Origin: JAHDCJ01 sp039028895 | Lineage (GTDB): Bacteria; Bacteroidota; Bacteroidia; Chitinophagales; Saprospiraceae | DNA: 64,000 bases | Direction of reading: 5' to 3' | Assembly: GCA_039028895.1 (NCBI GenBank) | Contig: JBCCHF010000016.1 | Coordinates: forward strand, 57,270-121,269 | Made by a program: the position numbers and the translations under genes | Notes under the pieces: model-generated | Database searches by the model: none | Seen by the model: the letters and a program-made list of their open reading frames with translations, nothing else | What the model was told of the DNA's origin: nothing | Shown: in pieces, positions 1 through 8,365 of the stretch | Position numbering within the stretch: the stretch's first letter is position 1 | Layout of the letters: each line of letters starts with the position of its first letter

Positions 1-2796
1 GAATCTCAATCTTGGTTCAGATACTTTTCCAAAACTGCTAATTCTTGCAAGCAATGACAGCTTGCCGATTCTGTATGAAGGGGTGAAGATGATCTTGTTC
101 TTAGGTGTACCTTCAATCAGGTAAATAAAGAAATCACTAGCATTATTCGTTCTGTCAAAGGAAATATGAGGTGCTAATTCAGGTGTTACATTCAGCTCAT
201 CGATCTCAGTACTATTAAAGTTGATGGCTAAAGAGAGGTTAAGCACACTATTTTCTGCAAAACGCTTCTTATAAGTCGCCACAATATCAAGACCTTGTGT
301 GGTCGTATTAATTGCGTTAGCAAAGAAGTTGATATCATCAAACCCAGAAGTTGCAAACTCCGTGAAATCAGCAGCAGCCACCTGCGCAAGGAAGATACGA
401 TCATCAACAGCGATCTGGTAAGCATCAACAGTCAGTTTGAATGCACCATCAAGAAATTTAGCCGTTGCCCCTACTGCAAAATCGAGGGATGTTTCAGGCT
501 CAAGGTTGTCAATGCCAAAAGCTGATTGGACCCTGTTATCACGAATAGGGAGTGTAGGAGAAACTATAGATCCACCATCACTATCAAATGAAATCTGGCT
601 AAAGTTACTGTAATGGGTCTGAGCTAAAGCCGGCGCACGGAAAGAACGATTGACAGAAGCTCTAATTGAGTAATTGTCGAGAATCTTGTAACGCGCAGCT
701 GCTTTGTAAGAAAAATCAGAACCAAAGTCTGAGTAATTCTCGAAACGGCCAGCAACGACCAGTAGTAAGTCTTTGGTAACATCAGCTTCAACTTCTGCAT
801 AGACACCGATATTGGTTCTGTCCCAGAAACCTGAGGATGCTGGTGTAAAACCTTCACGACCTGAAGATCCGATATCTCTTCCTTCGGTAGCAAGTGATCC
901 TGGGAACCAGGATTCTTTTTCGCCTTCCATTAGTTCATATGTTTCGCGACGGTACTCAGAACCAAATGCCAGGCTAATGCTTTCTGTAAGACTTTTGGTA
1001 ATATCAAGATTCAAGAGACTTTGTGTTACTCTTAAACCACCTGTATAAAATTGAGTTGGGGAGTCAGCTCCCATTGAGGGATTAACGGTATTGCGTGCAA
1101 ATAGTTGTACATCATTTCCACTGTAGCCCATGCTAAAATCAAGGTTCCAGTCATTGGAAAATTCACCTGTAAAGCCCGATAGTATCTGCCAATCTGTTAA
1201 ACGTGATGGTACTTCTGGATTATATCCATCAGGGAAAATTTCAAGTACTGCCCTGCTCGTTCTTGCAGGAGATCTTGAAAATACACCGCCAATGATTTGT
1301 TTTTTGGTAAAGCCACCCATTCCGTAGTAGCTCCATGTATCGTTGATTGGTTTGCCAGCATTAAGGAAAATTCCACCATTGGTATTCTCTGCTGTACCAA
1401 GTACTGCCCTGTCAAGGTCAATACCATTTTGTGCCTGCAGCTGCTCATCTGTTAGTCCCAGAGGATCAAACTGTTCTGGCACATACCATCCTGTACTATG
1501 AGAATAGGTCCCAGAACGGTCGGTAGGATCACTATGCTGGAAATGAACGGTGGTATTCAAGAATCCGTCTTCACCCCAAGGTAATCCGAAGTTGATTGAT
1601 GATTTAAAGGTATTGCCATCTGTAATAGCATCATCGCCATAAATTTTTTCTCCTTCTTCTCCACGGTTAGTTATGTCATCATATTTTGGAGAGGTAAAAG
1701 TAGAACCGATATAAGCGCTGAAAGAACCACCAGAACGGGCTTTCTTCAGTTCCATGTTAACAACGCCAGCAATCGCATCAGATCCGTACTGAGCGGCAGC
1801 ACCATCTCTTAAGACTTCAACCCTCTCAACTGCAGCTGAAGGAATGGAGTTAATATCATTACCTAACTGGCCTTTACCAACTCCGTCGTTACCATTAAAG
1901 AAGGCTACTTTATGTCGGCGCTTTCCATTTACCAATAACAACGTCTGGTCAGAACCAAGTCCTCTCAACTGAGCAGGGTCAATCAAAGGAGCCAGGTCAT
2001 TGATACCAAATTTTTGGGCACTGAAAGAAGGTACAGTAAAGTGAATTGATTGTCCAATATCCGGCTGACCGGTTTTGGCAAGGTCAGCAGCCTGGATAGC
2101 ATCAATAGGAACCGGACTGTCGAGATCTGTTCTAGGCTTACCTCTTGAACCAATAACGGTAACACCTTCGAGGTCAATACCTTCAGAAAGTGTAACATTC
2201 ATCGTTGCATCTCCTGTACAGGTAACTTCTTTATCCTGATAGCCTGTGTACGAAAATACAAGTACACCACTTTCAGGACAATCAATTGAATAATTGCCAT
2301 TAACATCAGTAACAACACCTGTGGAAGTCCCTTTCACAAAAACTGATGCTCCGATAAGTGGATTGCCATCATCATCAGTTACTTGTCCTTTCACAGGAGC
2401 GAAAAAATCAAGCGAACCAGTAGATTGGTTCTTCATTTTGGTTAATACGATAGTTCTCTCATTAAATACTTTAAAGTCAATGGAGAGAGGTGACAGCAAG
2501 CTAACCAGCACTTCGTTCAAGCTTTGATTTTCAGCAAGGAGCGATACTTTCTGGTTGGTAGAAATTTTCTTGGAACTATAAGTAAAGTTCACATTAGCCT
2601 GATTCTCAATGTCTAGTAAGACTACTTTCAATTGAATTTTTTCAGCCGACACTGAAATTTTCTGCTCAAGTATTTCCTGTGCGTCGGAGTCCATTGCATT
2701 TAAACAGGAAATCGTAAGCAATGCGATCACAAATTGGGTAAAGGAAAATCTCATGAGACGGTAGATTTTTCTAGGCGTTTGTCGATTCCTTTTCAT
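1..2796 (-). CDS. TonB-dependent receptor with STN and carboxypeptidase-like domains (3' end outside window)
   Basis: An open minus-strand frame runs from an ATG at 2796 to the left edge without a stop (932 codons visible), so the gene is partial. After a signal-like segment (residues 14-38) comes a secretin/TonB short N-terminal (STN) domain (about 42-110), then a carboxypeptidase-regulatory-like beta-sandwich (about 123-195, starting VKGQVTDDDGNPLIGASVFV) and the plug domain with RVEVLRDGAAAQYGSDAIAG, followed by barrel sequence. Known role of the family: TonB-driven uptake of a large ligand through the outer membrane; an STN domain is typical of receptors that signal to a FecR anti-sigma factor. 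The upstream genes on the same strand are exactly fecR and an ECF sigma factor, so this is probably the regulated transducer of that cascade. The substrate cannot be read from sequence. No SusD-like gene is visible; it could lie beyond the left edge. Confidence 0.93.
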   Translation of the reverse strand, partial: MKRNRQTPRKIYRLMRFSFTQFVIALLTISCLNAMDSDAQEILEQKISVSAEKIQLKVVLLDIENQANVNFTYSSKKISTNQKVSLLAENQSLNEVLVSLLSPLSIDFKVFNERTIVLTKMKNQSTGSLDFFAPVKGQVTDDDGNPLIGASVFVKGTSTGVVTDVNGNYSIDCPESGVLVFSYTGYQDKEVTCTGDATMNVTLSEGIDLEGVTVIGSRGKPRTDLDSPVPIDAIQAADLAKTGQPDIGQSIHFTVPSFSAQKFGINDLAPLIDPAQLRGLGSDQTLLLVNGKRRHKVAFFNGNDGVGKGQLGNDINSIPSAAVERVEVLRDGAAAQYGSDAIAGVVNMELKKARSGGSFSAYIGSTFTSPKYDDITNRGEEGEKIYGDDAITDGNTFKSSINFGLPWGEDGFLNTTVHFQHSDPTDRSGTYSHSTGWYVPEQFDPLGLTDEQLQAQNGIDLDRAVLGTAENTNGGIFLNAGKPINDTWSYYGMGGFTKKQIIGGVFSRSPARTSRAVLEIFPDGYNPEVPSRLTDWQILSGFTGEFSNDWNLDFSMGYSGNDVQLFARNTVNPSMGADSPTQFYTGGLRVTQSLLNLDITKSLTESISLAFGSEYRRETYELMEGEKESWFPGSLATEGRDIGSSGREGFTPASSGFWDRTNIGVYAEVEADVTKDLLLVVAGRFENYSDFGSDFSYKAAARYKILDNYSIRASVNRSFRAPALAQTHYSNFSQISFDSDGGSIVSPTLPIRDNRVQSAFGIDNLEPETSLDFAVGATAKFLDGAFKLTVDAYQIAVDDRIFLAQVAAADFTEFATSGFDDINFFANAINTTTQGLDIVATYKKRFAENSVLNLSLAINFNSTEIDELNVTPELAPHISFDRTNNASDFFIYLIEGTPKNKIIFTPSYRIGKLSLLARISSFGKVSEPRLRF

Positions 2797-2831
2797 AATT
2801 TTGGTTTAGTGTGATTTAATGCTTTGAGTAT

Positions 2832-2926
2832 CCAGTATGAAAAAACCTTCTGCGGCAACAGAAACTCACTACTGGAAGACTCAAGGTGTTTTGTCTTTTC
2901 AAAGCCGGTAGTCCTTTGACTACCGG
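2832..2926. other. Two inverted repeats between fecR and the TonB receptor gene
   Basis: The gap between fecR and the receptor gene holds a hairpin with a 9-bp perfect stem (2905-2913 with 2918-2926, loop CTTT, extendable by three weaker pairs). It also holds a nested palindrome: CCAGTA 2832-2837 pairs with TACTGG 2870-2875, and around 2848-2863 TTCTG pairs with CAGAA. In the direction of the operon (minus) no T tract follows, so these look like intercistronic RNA structures rather than full terminators. On the plus strand a T-rich run does follow the first hairpin. Confidence 0.6.
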
Positions 2927-2933
2927 TTTATTT

Positions 2934-4046
2934 TTAACAACCTTCACCGGAGATGAAGATGGTTGCTTCTTTTTCTGTAAACTCGAGGCCCAGAGCCAAA
3001 CAAATAATGCTCAACTTATCAGTAAGTGGCTCATCATCGAGTTTTGTGGTTATTGTGCAGTTCTGGAATTTATTGTCGTCAAACTCAAGGTCAATTCCAT
3101 AGGCCTTCTCAAGGGCATTGAAGACTTTCACTATAGATTCATTATTAAACTGGAATTGTTTGATCTCTTCAGGTTTGGCCAGCATCAATGGTTTTTCAGT
3201 TAAAGTTTTCACCATTTTTTCGGCAGTTCGGTCGAAAACTACTTTTTGGTTTGGGGTCACTTCAAGCTTCTTATTTGGTCTTGGGATGGTAATTACTTCA
3301 TCCGTTTTGACGACAATCTGATCTCCTGCCTTTTCATTATTCTCAGAAGTCACCTGAGCATAAACTGCCACTTTCCCAGTCTTTACATCGACTTCTACTG
3401 TTTTCTCTCCTTCGAAGGCAAAAATTCTGAAACTCGTACCCAACACTTTGGTGATGGTTTCATTAGCATATACCATAAATGGTTTATTCTCATCGCGTAT
3501 GATTTCAAAAAAAGCTTCACCTTTCATGAAAACAACCCGTTGATCTCCAGTAAAAGCTGTAGGATATTTGAGGGTGCCGAAAGGCTCTACCTCGACAGAA
3601 CTACCATCAGCCAGTTGTATAGTTTTGGTAACCCCTGAATTGTTTTGATAATTGATCCATTCTTGTGCAACGGTAGATGAAGTTGCTTCAGTGCCAAGAA
3701 TATTCGTCACCACGAAAACAGCACATATTGCAATGAGAACAGCGGCCACTGAAGCGATCCGACGAAGAAAAGGATTCACCTTGTTAACTATTGTTTCTGG
3801 GATCACCTCTTGTTCAAGGTTTTTCCAAACTTCATTTTCGAGAGCGGTATAATTATCAGATTTTTCCGCTTCATGAATACTCAAAACAAGAACTTTCGCT
3901 TCTTCAATTATTTCTGATTTATCAGGGAAATTAAATAAAAATGATGCCCAGAAGTCGTCATCAGGTTCATTTGGCTCCAGGCACCATTTAATAAAGCGTT
4001 CATCAGAAGCAAAATCTTCAATATTATATTCAGTGTAGTCTTTCAT
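2934..4046 (-). CDS. FecR-family anti-sigma factor
   Basis: 370-residue FecR-type protein. An N-terminal cytosolic part (about 1-88) is followed by one membrane segment (about 92-112, RIASVAAVLIAICAVFVV). The periplasmic FecR domain has the family pattern of DGSSVEVEPFGTLKYP, then FMKGEAFFEI and VLGTSFRIFAF. A C-terminal DUF4974/STN-like module (about 300-370) ends at GEGC. FecR proteins hold an ECF sigma factor at the membrane and release it when the cognate TonB receptor is loaded. The gene lies between its likely sigma factor (84 bp upstream) and the receptor (137 bp downstream), all on the minus strand. The order sigma-fecR-receptor is the usual Bacteroidota arrangement. Confidence 0.95.
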   Translation of the reverse strand: MKDYTEYNIEDFASDERFIKWCLEPNEPDDDFWASFLFNFPDKSEIIEEAKVLVLSIHEAEKSDNYTALENEVWKNLEQEVIPETIVNKVNPFLRRIASVAAVLIAICAVFVVTNILGTEATSSTVAQEWINYQNNSGVTKTIQLADGSSVEVEPFGTLKYPTAFTGDQRVVFMKGEAFFEIIRDENKPFMVYANETITKVLGTSFRIFAFEGEKTVEVDVKTGKVAVYAQVTSENNEKAGDQIVVKTDEVITIPRPNKKLEVTPNQKVVFDRTAEKMVKTLTEKPLMLAKPEEIKQFQFNNESIVKVFNALEKAYGIDLEFDDNKFQNCTITTKLDDEPLTDKLSIICLALGLEFTEKEATIFISGEGC

Positions 4047-4130
4047 TTCCAGAAATAGATATCTCTTTTGTCATCAAGTGACAATTTTCAGGTTTTTATA
4101 CTCACCTAATTCGACTTTTTTTTAAAAAAA

Positions 4131-4721
4131 TTATTCCTGACTGGATCTGGACGCGGAAGGCTGGGCTGAATCAGATGACTTCAATGAAGATTTAAGCTTT
4201 TTTATTGCCCTGTATAGAAGGTTGGATACAGATTGGTAATTGATATTAACGATATCAGAAATTTCCTGGTTAGAGAGATTCTGGAAAAATTTAAGATTAA
4301 TAATTTCTCTTTGGCGTTCGGGTAATAAGGCAATCTTTTCTTTGAGGAATGTGATCCGCTCATCTGAAATATCTGACCCGGCATTGGCTGTATCATCAAT
4401 TATTGTTGACACATCATGAATTTCCTGCTTCCGTGTTCTGCCTTTGGTAGATATGGCTCGCAGCAGTTTAAACCGAAAGGCTCTTAGCAGGTAAACTTTT
4501 ACACTTTTGACTTCGGAAAGGGTGGAGCGTTTATTCCAAAATTCAGTGAAGAGTTCCTGTAAGGTGTCCTTTACCAGTTCTTTTTGAGGCGTAATTTTAA
4601 ATCCTGAATGGATTAGAGTTGAGGCGTGTCTTTTGTAAAGTATGGCAAAGGCTTTTTTGTTATTTTTTTTCAACAAAAGCCATAGTTCACTGTCCGGTAA
4701 ATCTGAAAAGGGGGGACGCAT
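4131..4721 (-). CDS. ECF RNA polymerase sigma factor (FecI-like)
   Basis: 196 residues with sigma-70 region 2 (about 22-90, including the stretch ELVKDTLQELFTEFWNKR) and region 4 (about 125-180, LPERQREIINLKFFQNLSN then the helix-turn-helix EISDIVNINYQSVSNLLYRA). The length fits an ECF sigma factor of the type paired with FecR in Bacteroidota. It should direct transcription of the downstream fecR and TonB-receptor genes. Its own upstream region carries a weak promoter-like element (cgaagtta on the plus strand, 4741-4748). The C-terminal tail after region 4 is short and Ser-rich. Confidence 0.95.
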   Translation of the reverse strand: MRPPFSDLPDSELWLLLKKNNKKAFAILYKRHASTLIHSGFKITPQKELVKDTLQELFTEFWNKRSTLSEVKSVKVYLLRAFRFKLLRAISTKGRTRKQEIHDVSTIIDDTANAGSDISDERITFLKEKIALLPERQREIINLKFFQNLSNQEISDIVNINYQSVSNLLYRAIKKLKSSLKSSDSAQPSASRSSQE

Positions 4722-4740
4722 AACATACTTCTTGTATTGG

Positions 4741-4748
4741 CGAAGTTA
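4741..4748 (-). promoter_or_regulatory. Possible -7 element (TAACTTCG) for the ECF sigma gene
   Basis: Read on the minus strand this is TAACTTCG, one base from the Bacteroidota -7 consensus TAnnTTTG, 19 bases upstream of the sigma gene ATG. No clear -33 element was found, so support is modest. Confidence 0.35.
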
Positions 4749-4879
4749 ACATTAAGTTTCAATATTCACAGCGTTATAATCACCTCCATTAACAAATTTT
4801 AACCTTATTTAATTTAAAAAAACCTAATTTTATTCTCGCTCTCAGACCTCTCACCTTATTAAATTTCAACTCGAATATC

Positions 4880-5359
4880 ATGCTTCGTATCCAACATTTA
4901 CTGGTGTTGTTTACTGTATTGCCATATTTTGGTATGGCTCAGAAAACAAACCTCCCTAAAACCAATGCTTTTTTCTCCGCTATCATCGTTTCAGACATTG
5001 ATGCATCAAGGGTCTGGTATTGTGACAACCTTGGTTTCAAGTCTATGGAAAGGGCTCAGGCCAAAATACCTGGCTTGTATCAGGACAACCTACAAAATGG
5101 TAAAATGGCGATAGAATTGATTCAGATCAGGGGATCCATTCCTCAAAGTGATGCTCTTGAAGGAAAGCCCCCCAAAACTAAGTTAGAGGGTTTTTTCAAA
5201 TTTGGTATGAAAGTTAGGAAACTCGATAAATGGGTAGAAAAACTCAAAGCAAATGGGGTCAACATTTATGGTGACATTGTCAATGACAGGGTCACGAAAA
5301 TGCGCACTGTAATCATCCTTGATCCGGATGGCAACCGGATACAATTATTCGGAAAATAA
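4880..5359 (+). CDS. Exported VOC (glyoxalase/bleomycin-resistance fold) protein
   Basis: 159 residues. The first 20 (MLRIQHLLVLFTVLPYFGMA) form a likely signal peptide ending at GMAQ. Residues 30-159 form one VOC module with the family features SAIIVSDIDASRVWYCDNLGF, a central helix, and the end signature ILDPDGNRIQLFG. VOC proteins bind a metal and act on small molecules as lyases, dioxygenases or binding proteins. The substrate here is unknown. A signal peptide is unusual for this family, which is mainly cytosolic. The gene is followed after 32 bp by an SDR gene on the same strand. Confidence 0.85.
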   Translation: MLRIQHLLVLFTVLPYFGMAQKTNLPKTNAFFSAIIVSDIDASRVWYCDNLGFKSMERAQAKIPGLYQDNLQNGKMAIELIQIRGSIPQSDALEGKPPKTKLEGFFKFGMKVRKLDKWVEKLKANGVNIYGDIVNDRVTKMRTVIILDPDGNRIQLFGK

Positions 5360-5391
5360 AACAAAATTCTCTCTGCCGATGTTACCCCTCC

Positions 5392-6090
5392 ATGAAAAAC
5401 TACTTAGTGATCGGGGCATCATCCGGAATCGGTCTTGCTCTTGCCCAAACTCTATCAGTATCAGGCCATAAGGTGTATGGTACGTTTCATGAAACCACAG
5501 ACTACCCGGCCATCAGCAATTCTGAATATCATCTCCTGAATGTGCTGGATAAATCACCAGATCTCAGCTTTTTGCCTGATCAACTTGATGGCGTGGTTTA
5601 TTGCCCTGGCAGTATCAACCTAAGACCCTTTGTCAGGATCAAACCTCAGGATTTCATGGATGATTTTCAATTACAGGTGGGTGGCGCAATCAAAATCATA
5701 CAAGCTGTTTTACCAAAGCTCAAAAAAGGAACCGATCCTTCGATTATCTTTTTCTCTACGGTTGCTGTTCAGAAAGGCTTTAATTATCATTCACAAGTGG
5801 CCGTCTCTAAAGGGGCCATCGAAGGTTTGACAAAAGCCCTGGCCGCTGAATTGGCACCAAAAATCAGGGTCAACTGTATCGCCCCTTCGCTTACAGACAC
5901 CCCCCTTGCTGCAAAATTGTTGAGTAATGAAGAGAAAAAAGCTGCCAACGCTCAACGTCACCCATTAAGGAAAATCGGGAAACCAGAAGACCTCGCTGAA
6001 ATGGCGGCCTTCTTGTTGTCAGAAAAAGCTTCATGGATCACTGGCCAAATCATGCATGTCGATGGGGGAAAGTCATCGGTAAACACTTAA
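5392..6090 (+). CDS. SDR-family oxidoreductase lacking the catalytic Tyr
   Basis: 232 residues with a Rossmann fold. The cofactor motif is at the N terminus (VIGASSGIG, residues 6-14) and the PG loop reads NCIAPSLTDTPLA. The usual active-site Ser lies in FFSTVAVQ. The YxxxK motif is altered: the Lys is in AVSKGAIEGLTKALAAEL, but the position four residues before it is Val, the local text being YHSQVAVSK. The fold and cofactor site look intact. The chemistry may therefore differ from standard SDRs, or the nearby Tyr may substitute. The flavin-reductase-like genes that follow (11 bp gap, then a 1-base overlap) suggest co-transcription and a redox pathway. Confidence 0.9.
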   Translation: MKNYLVIGASSGIGLALAQTLSVSGHKVYGTFHETTDYPAISNSEYHLLNVLDKSPDLSFLPDQLDGVVYCPGSINLRPFVRIKPQDFMDDFQLQVGGAIKIIQAVLPKLKKGTDPSIIFFSTVAVQKGFNYHSQVAVSKGAIEGLTKALAAELAPKIRVNCIAPSLTDTPLAAKLLSNEEKKAANAQRHPLRKIGKPEDLAEMAAFLLSEKASWITGQIMHVDGGKSSVNT

Positions 6091-6100
6091 AATAGTACAT

Positions 6101-6577
6101 TTGAGACGTCCCTGGAACATCATTAACACCCCGGTTTATAGCCTGGCCACCTACGACGAGACTAACGTCAACATGAACATCTGTACCTATGTAATGGCAG
6201 TCAGTAGGAAGCCAAAACTCTATGCTATTTCCATTGAGCATGGCTCCAAGACGCTTGAAAATCTAGAGAATAGCAGTGTAGGTGTTCTACAATTGCTTAC
6301 TGCAATGCATAGTAATTTGATCAGGCCGCTTGGATTGAAATCAGGCAAAAAGGTAAACAAACATCAATGGCTTACAAAAAATGCCCAGCTAATAGAATGG
6401 CAAGCCCAATCGGTCTTAAAAGATGCAGCAGCTTATCTTATGCTTGAGAAGATAAGCCAGGAAACTGTTGGAGATCACGAGCTATTTATTTTTAAAACCA
6501 TTAAATCCAAAACCCTTTCAGAAACTGGTATCCTGATGTTCCAAGATCTGATTGATCAAAAAATTATCTTGTCTTAA
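6101..6577 (+). CDS. Flavin-reductase-like, FMN-binding split-barrel protein
   Basis: 158 residues resembling the flavin-reductase/FMN-binding split barrel: PVYSLATYDE near the N terminus, then NMNICTYVMAVSRKPKLYAISI, which is the typical strand pair lining the flavin. The start is a TTG at 6101; no ATG lies in a suitable place. The stop codon overlaps the ATG of the next gene by one base, so the two are very likely translated together. The family either reduces free flavins with NAD(P)H or carries FMN for another enzyme. The exact role is not clear. Confidence 0.8.
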   Translation: MRRPWNIINTPVYSLATYDETNVNMNICTYVMAVSRKPKLYAISIEHGSKTLENLENSSVGVLQLLTAMHSNLIRPLGLKSGKKVNKHQWLTKNAQLIEWQAQSVLKDAAAYLMLEKISQETVGDHELFIFKTIKSKTLSETGILMFQDLIDQKIILS

Positions 6578-7218
6578 TGTATTTCTCAAAAGCCGATATC
6601 AAACAAATGGGTCGTGTTGAGCGATTGAAGCTCATTAACTCCCTTTCGGGAATTAAACCAGCCAATCTTGTAGGTACAATTTCCGATTCTGGTGAAACGA
6701 ATCTCGCTATAATCAGTTCAGTAGTCCATATCGGCAGTCTCCCTCCCCTGCTTGGATTTTTTATGCGACCTACTGGTGAAATTCCAAGACATACTTACCA
6801 GAACATAAAGGCCAATGGAGTTTTCACTATCAATCACGTCAAAACAGACTTTATTGAAAAAGCGCATTACACCTCGGCCAAATTTGATCAGGAGACCTCA
6901 GAGTTTGATGCATGTCGGTTGACGGCCCAATATCTGGAAGACTTCAAAGCCCCATTTGTAGAAGAATCAGCGATCAAACTGGGCATGGAGCTTCGAGAAG
7001 AAATCCCCATTCAGGTAAACGGAACCATTCTCATCATTGGAGAAATCGTGCATATCCATTGTCCTGAACATGCATTTTCTGATGATAATCGCCTTGACCT
7101 GAGTAAGGCAGATGGTGTCGGCATTTCTGGCCTGAACAGTTATTATAGTCTGGAGAAGATGGGTAGTTTTCCCTATGCCAGGGTAAATGAAGTTCCTGAA
7201 TTCAATAAAAAAAACTGA
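6577..7218 (+). CDS. Flavin reductase family protein
   Basis: 213 residues of the flavin-reductase-like domain family. Visible hallmarks are NLVGTISDSGETNLAIISSVVHIGSLPPLLGF, with FMRPTGEIPRHTYQNI and FTINHVKTDF, which resemble FMN-binding flavoenzymes of the DIM6/NTAB type. It starts inside the stop codon of the preceding flavin-reductase-like gene. Two different split-barrel proteins side by side may form a heterodimer. Together with the SDR upstream and the photolyase-like gene 1.1 kb downstream they make a flavin-themed neighbourhood; a functional link is an inference. Confidence 0.88.
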   Translation: MYFSKADIKQMGRVERLKLINSLSGIKPANLVGTISDSGETNLAIISSVVHIGSLPPLLGFFMRPTGEIPRHTYQNIKANGVFTINHVKTDFIEKAHYTSAKFDQETSEFDACRLTAQYLEDFKAPFVEESAIKLGMELREEIPIQVNGTILIIGEIVHIHCPEHAFSDDNRLDLSKADGVGISGLNSYYSLEKMGSFPYARVNEVPEFNKKN

Positions 7219-7243
7219 GCTCCCAATACAGGAGCCCAGCTCA
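7208..7243 (-). terminator. Rho-independent terminator for the T9SS remnant gene
   Basis: TGAGCT at 7216-7221 pairs with AGCTCA at 7238-7243, with a competing GCTCC/GGAGC stem inside. On the minus strand the hairpin is followed by eight T residues. It lies between two convergent genes, and the left arm includes the stop codon of the flavin reductase gene. Confidence 0.7.
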
Positions 7244-7256
7244 TCAAATAAAAAAA

Positions 7257-8078
7257 TTAGTCGTTCGAAACTATTAGCTTCTTGGATAAAACCCCTTCGT
7301 CAACCAATATTGTTACCACATAGGCACCTGAAGGCCAGTCACCAACATTGAGTTCAACTAAAGATCCTCTATGGTTGTCATACTGATTTTCAAAAATCAC
7401 TCTTCCGCTGATGTCATAAACCTGGATGATATATTTCTCAAATCCATCCGGAAGCTCAATATAGGCCTCAGTGGTTGCTGGATTGGGATATATGGAAAGT
7501 GGTGCAATCTCTTTTTGAATTTCTACAACCCTGATCTGAGAATAATCAAAAGAGCCATCAAAGTCTACTTGCTTAAGCCGATAATAATTGGTTCCATTAA
7601 GTGGTCTTTCATCAAAGGTCTGGTAATCGATTGTAGTAAAGGATGTTCCGGCTCCTGAAATTCGCTCAATTTCTTCGAACAAGATCCCATTGGATGAGCG
7701 TTCCACAACGAAATAATCGTTATCAATTTCAGTTGCCGTTTGCCAACTCAGTTTAACTCGAAAATTGTCAGTTAGATTGGCATCGAAATTTACCAATTCG
7801 ACTGGAAGTAGTGAATTGCTGGCCAAGGTCCACCTCGAGAAAGCCTCAACGCCTGATGTTGCCACATAATTTTCTGTTGTTTCTATGGAATCGACAACGA
7901 AGAGATCCCATGTGCTTCCGTTGAAACGGAAAGGGTTTAGGGAACTTTCGGCATTTCCATTCAACTCATCATCTAAATAATGGTACAGTATTGTGGCGTC
8001 CAAACCTGAATTGTTGGTTGCGGTGATGTCGTAGTATCGCAGTATGGTATTTTTGCTAAGATAGGGAACAAGTATCAA
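7257..8078 (-). pseudogene. C-terminal remnant of a T9SS cargo protein (5' end missing)
   Basis: 273 codons ending in a type A T9SS sorting domain (SIYPNPATTEAYIELPDG, then YDISGRVIF and a final GVLSKKLIVSND). Before it is the common Bacteroidota module LLPVELVNFDANLTD followed by LSWQTATEIDNDYFVVERSS and YYRLKQVDFDG. There is no signal peptide, which any T9SS cargo needs for Sec export. The frame opens after a stop near 8100 and has only a TTG as a possible start. The best reading is that the 5' part was deleted. A very short intact gene using TTG is possible but would not be exported. A functional terminator still follows it. Confidence 0.7.
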
Positions 8079-8215
8079 GTAATAGGAAACCGTTAATCAG
8101 GGTTAACAAATTTTGGCGCTTTTCACCATTTTTCTAAACAAAATGATATTAGGCTTCATTAGGAATAGGTGTAATGCTGAAGTGGTAATAAATCACATAT
8201 TCCAGACTTCAATTC

Positions 8216-8365
8216 ATGAGAAAACAACACCTCCCGCAAAAAACCTGTGTAATTTGTAACCGTCCATTCAAGTGGCGAAAAAAGTGGGAAAAGGTATGGG
8301 ATGATGTCAAATATTGTAGCAAAAAATGCAGAAAATCAAGACTTAAACGCATTGAAAACAGCTAG
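8216..8365 (+). CDS. DUF2256 zinc-ribbon-like small protein
   Basis: 49 residues read directly from the sequence. Two Cys pairs, CVIC (11-14) and CSKKC (34-38), surround the basic, Trp-rich segment FKWRKKWEKVWDDVKY. This is the whole pattern of DUF2256, a family of about 50 residues probably binding zinc; no activity is established. DUF2256 genes often sit next to photolyase/cryptochrome genes, and here the next gene is one. Its 3' end overlaps the longest form of that gene by 65 bases. Confidence 0.88.
   Translation: MRKQHLPQKTCVICNRPFKWRKKWEKVWDDVKYCSKKCRKSRLKRIENS

Noticed and set aside
3246..3638. A 130-codon plus-strand open frame
   Set aside because: Fully antisense to the well-supported fecR gene, no recognisable protein features.
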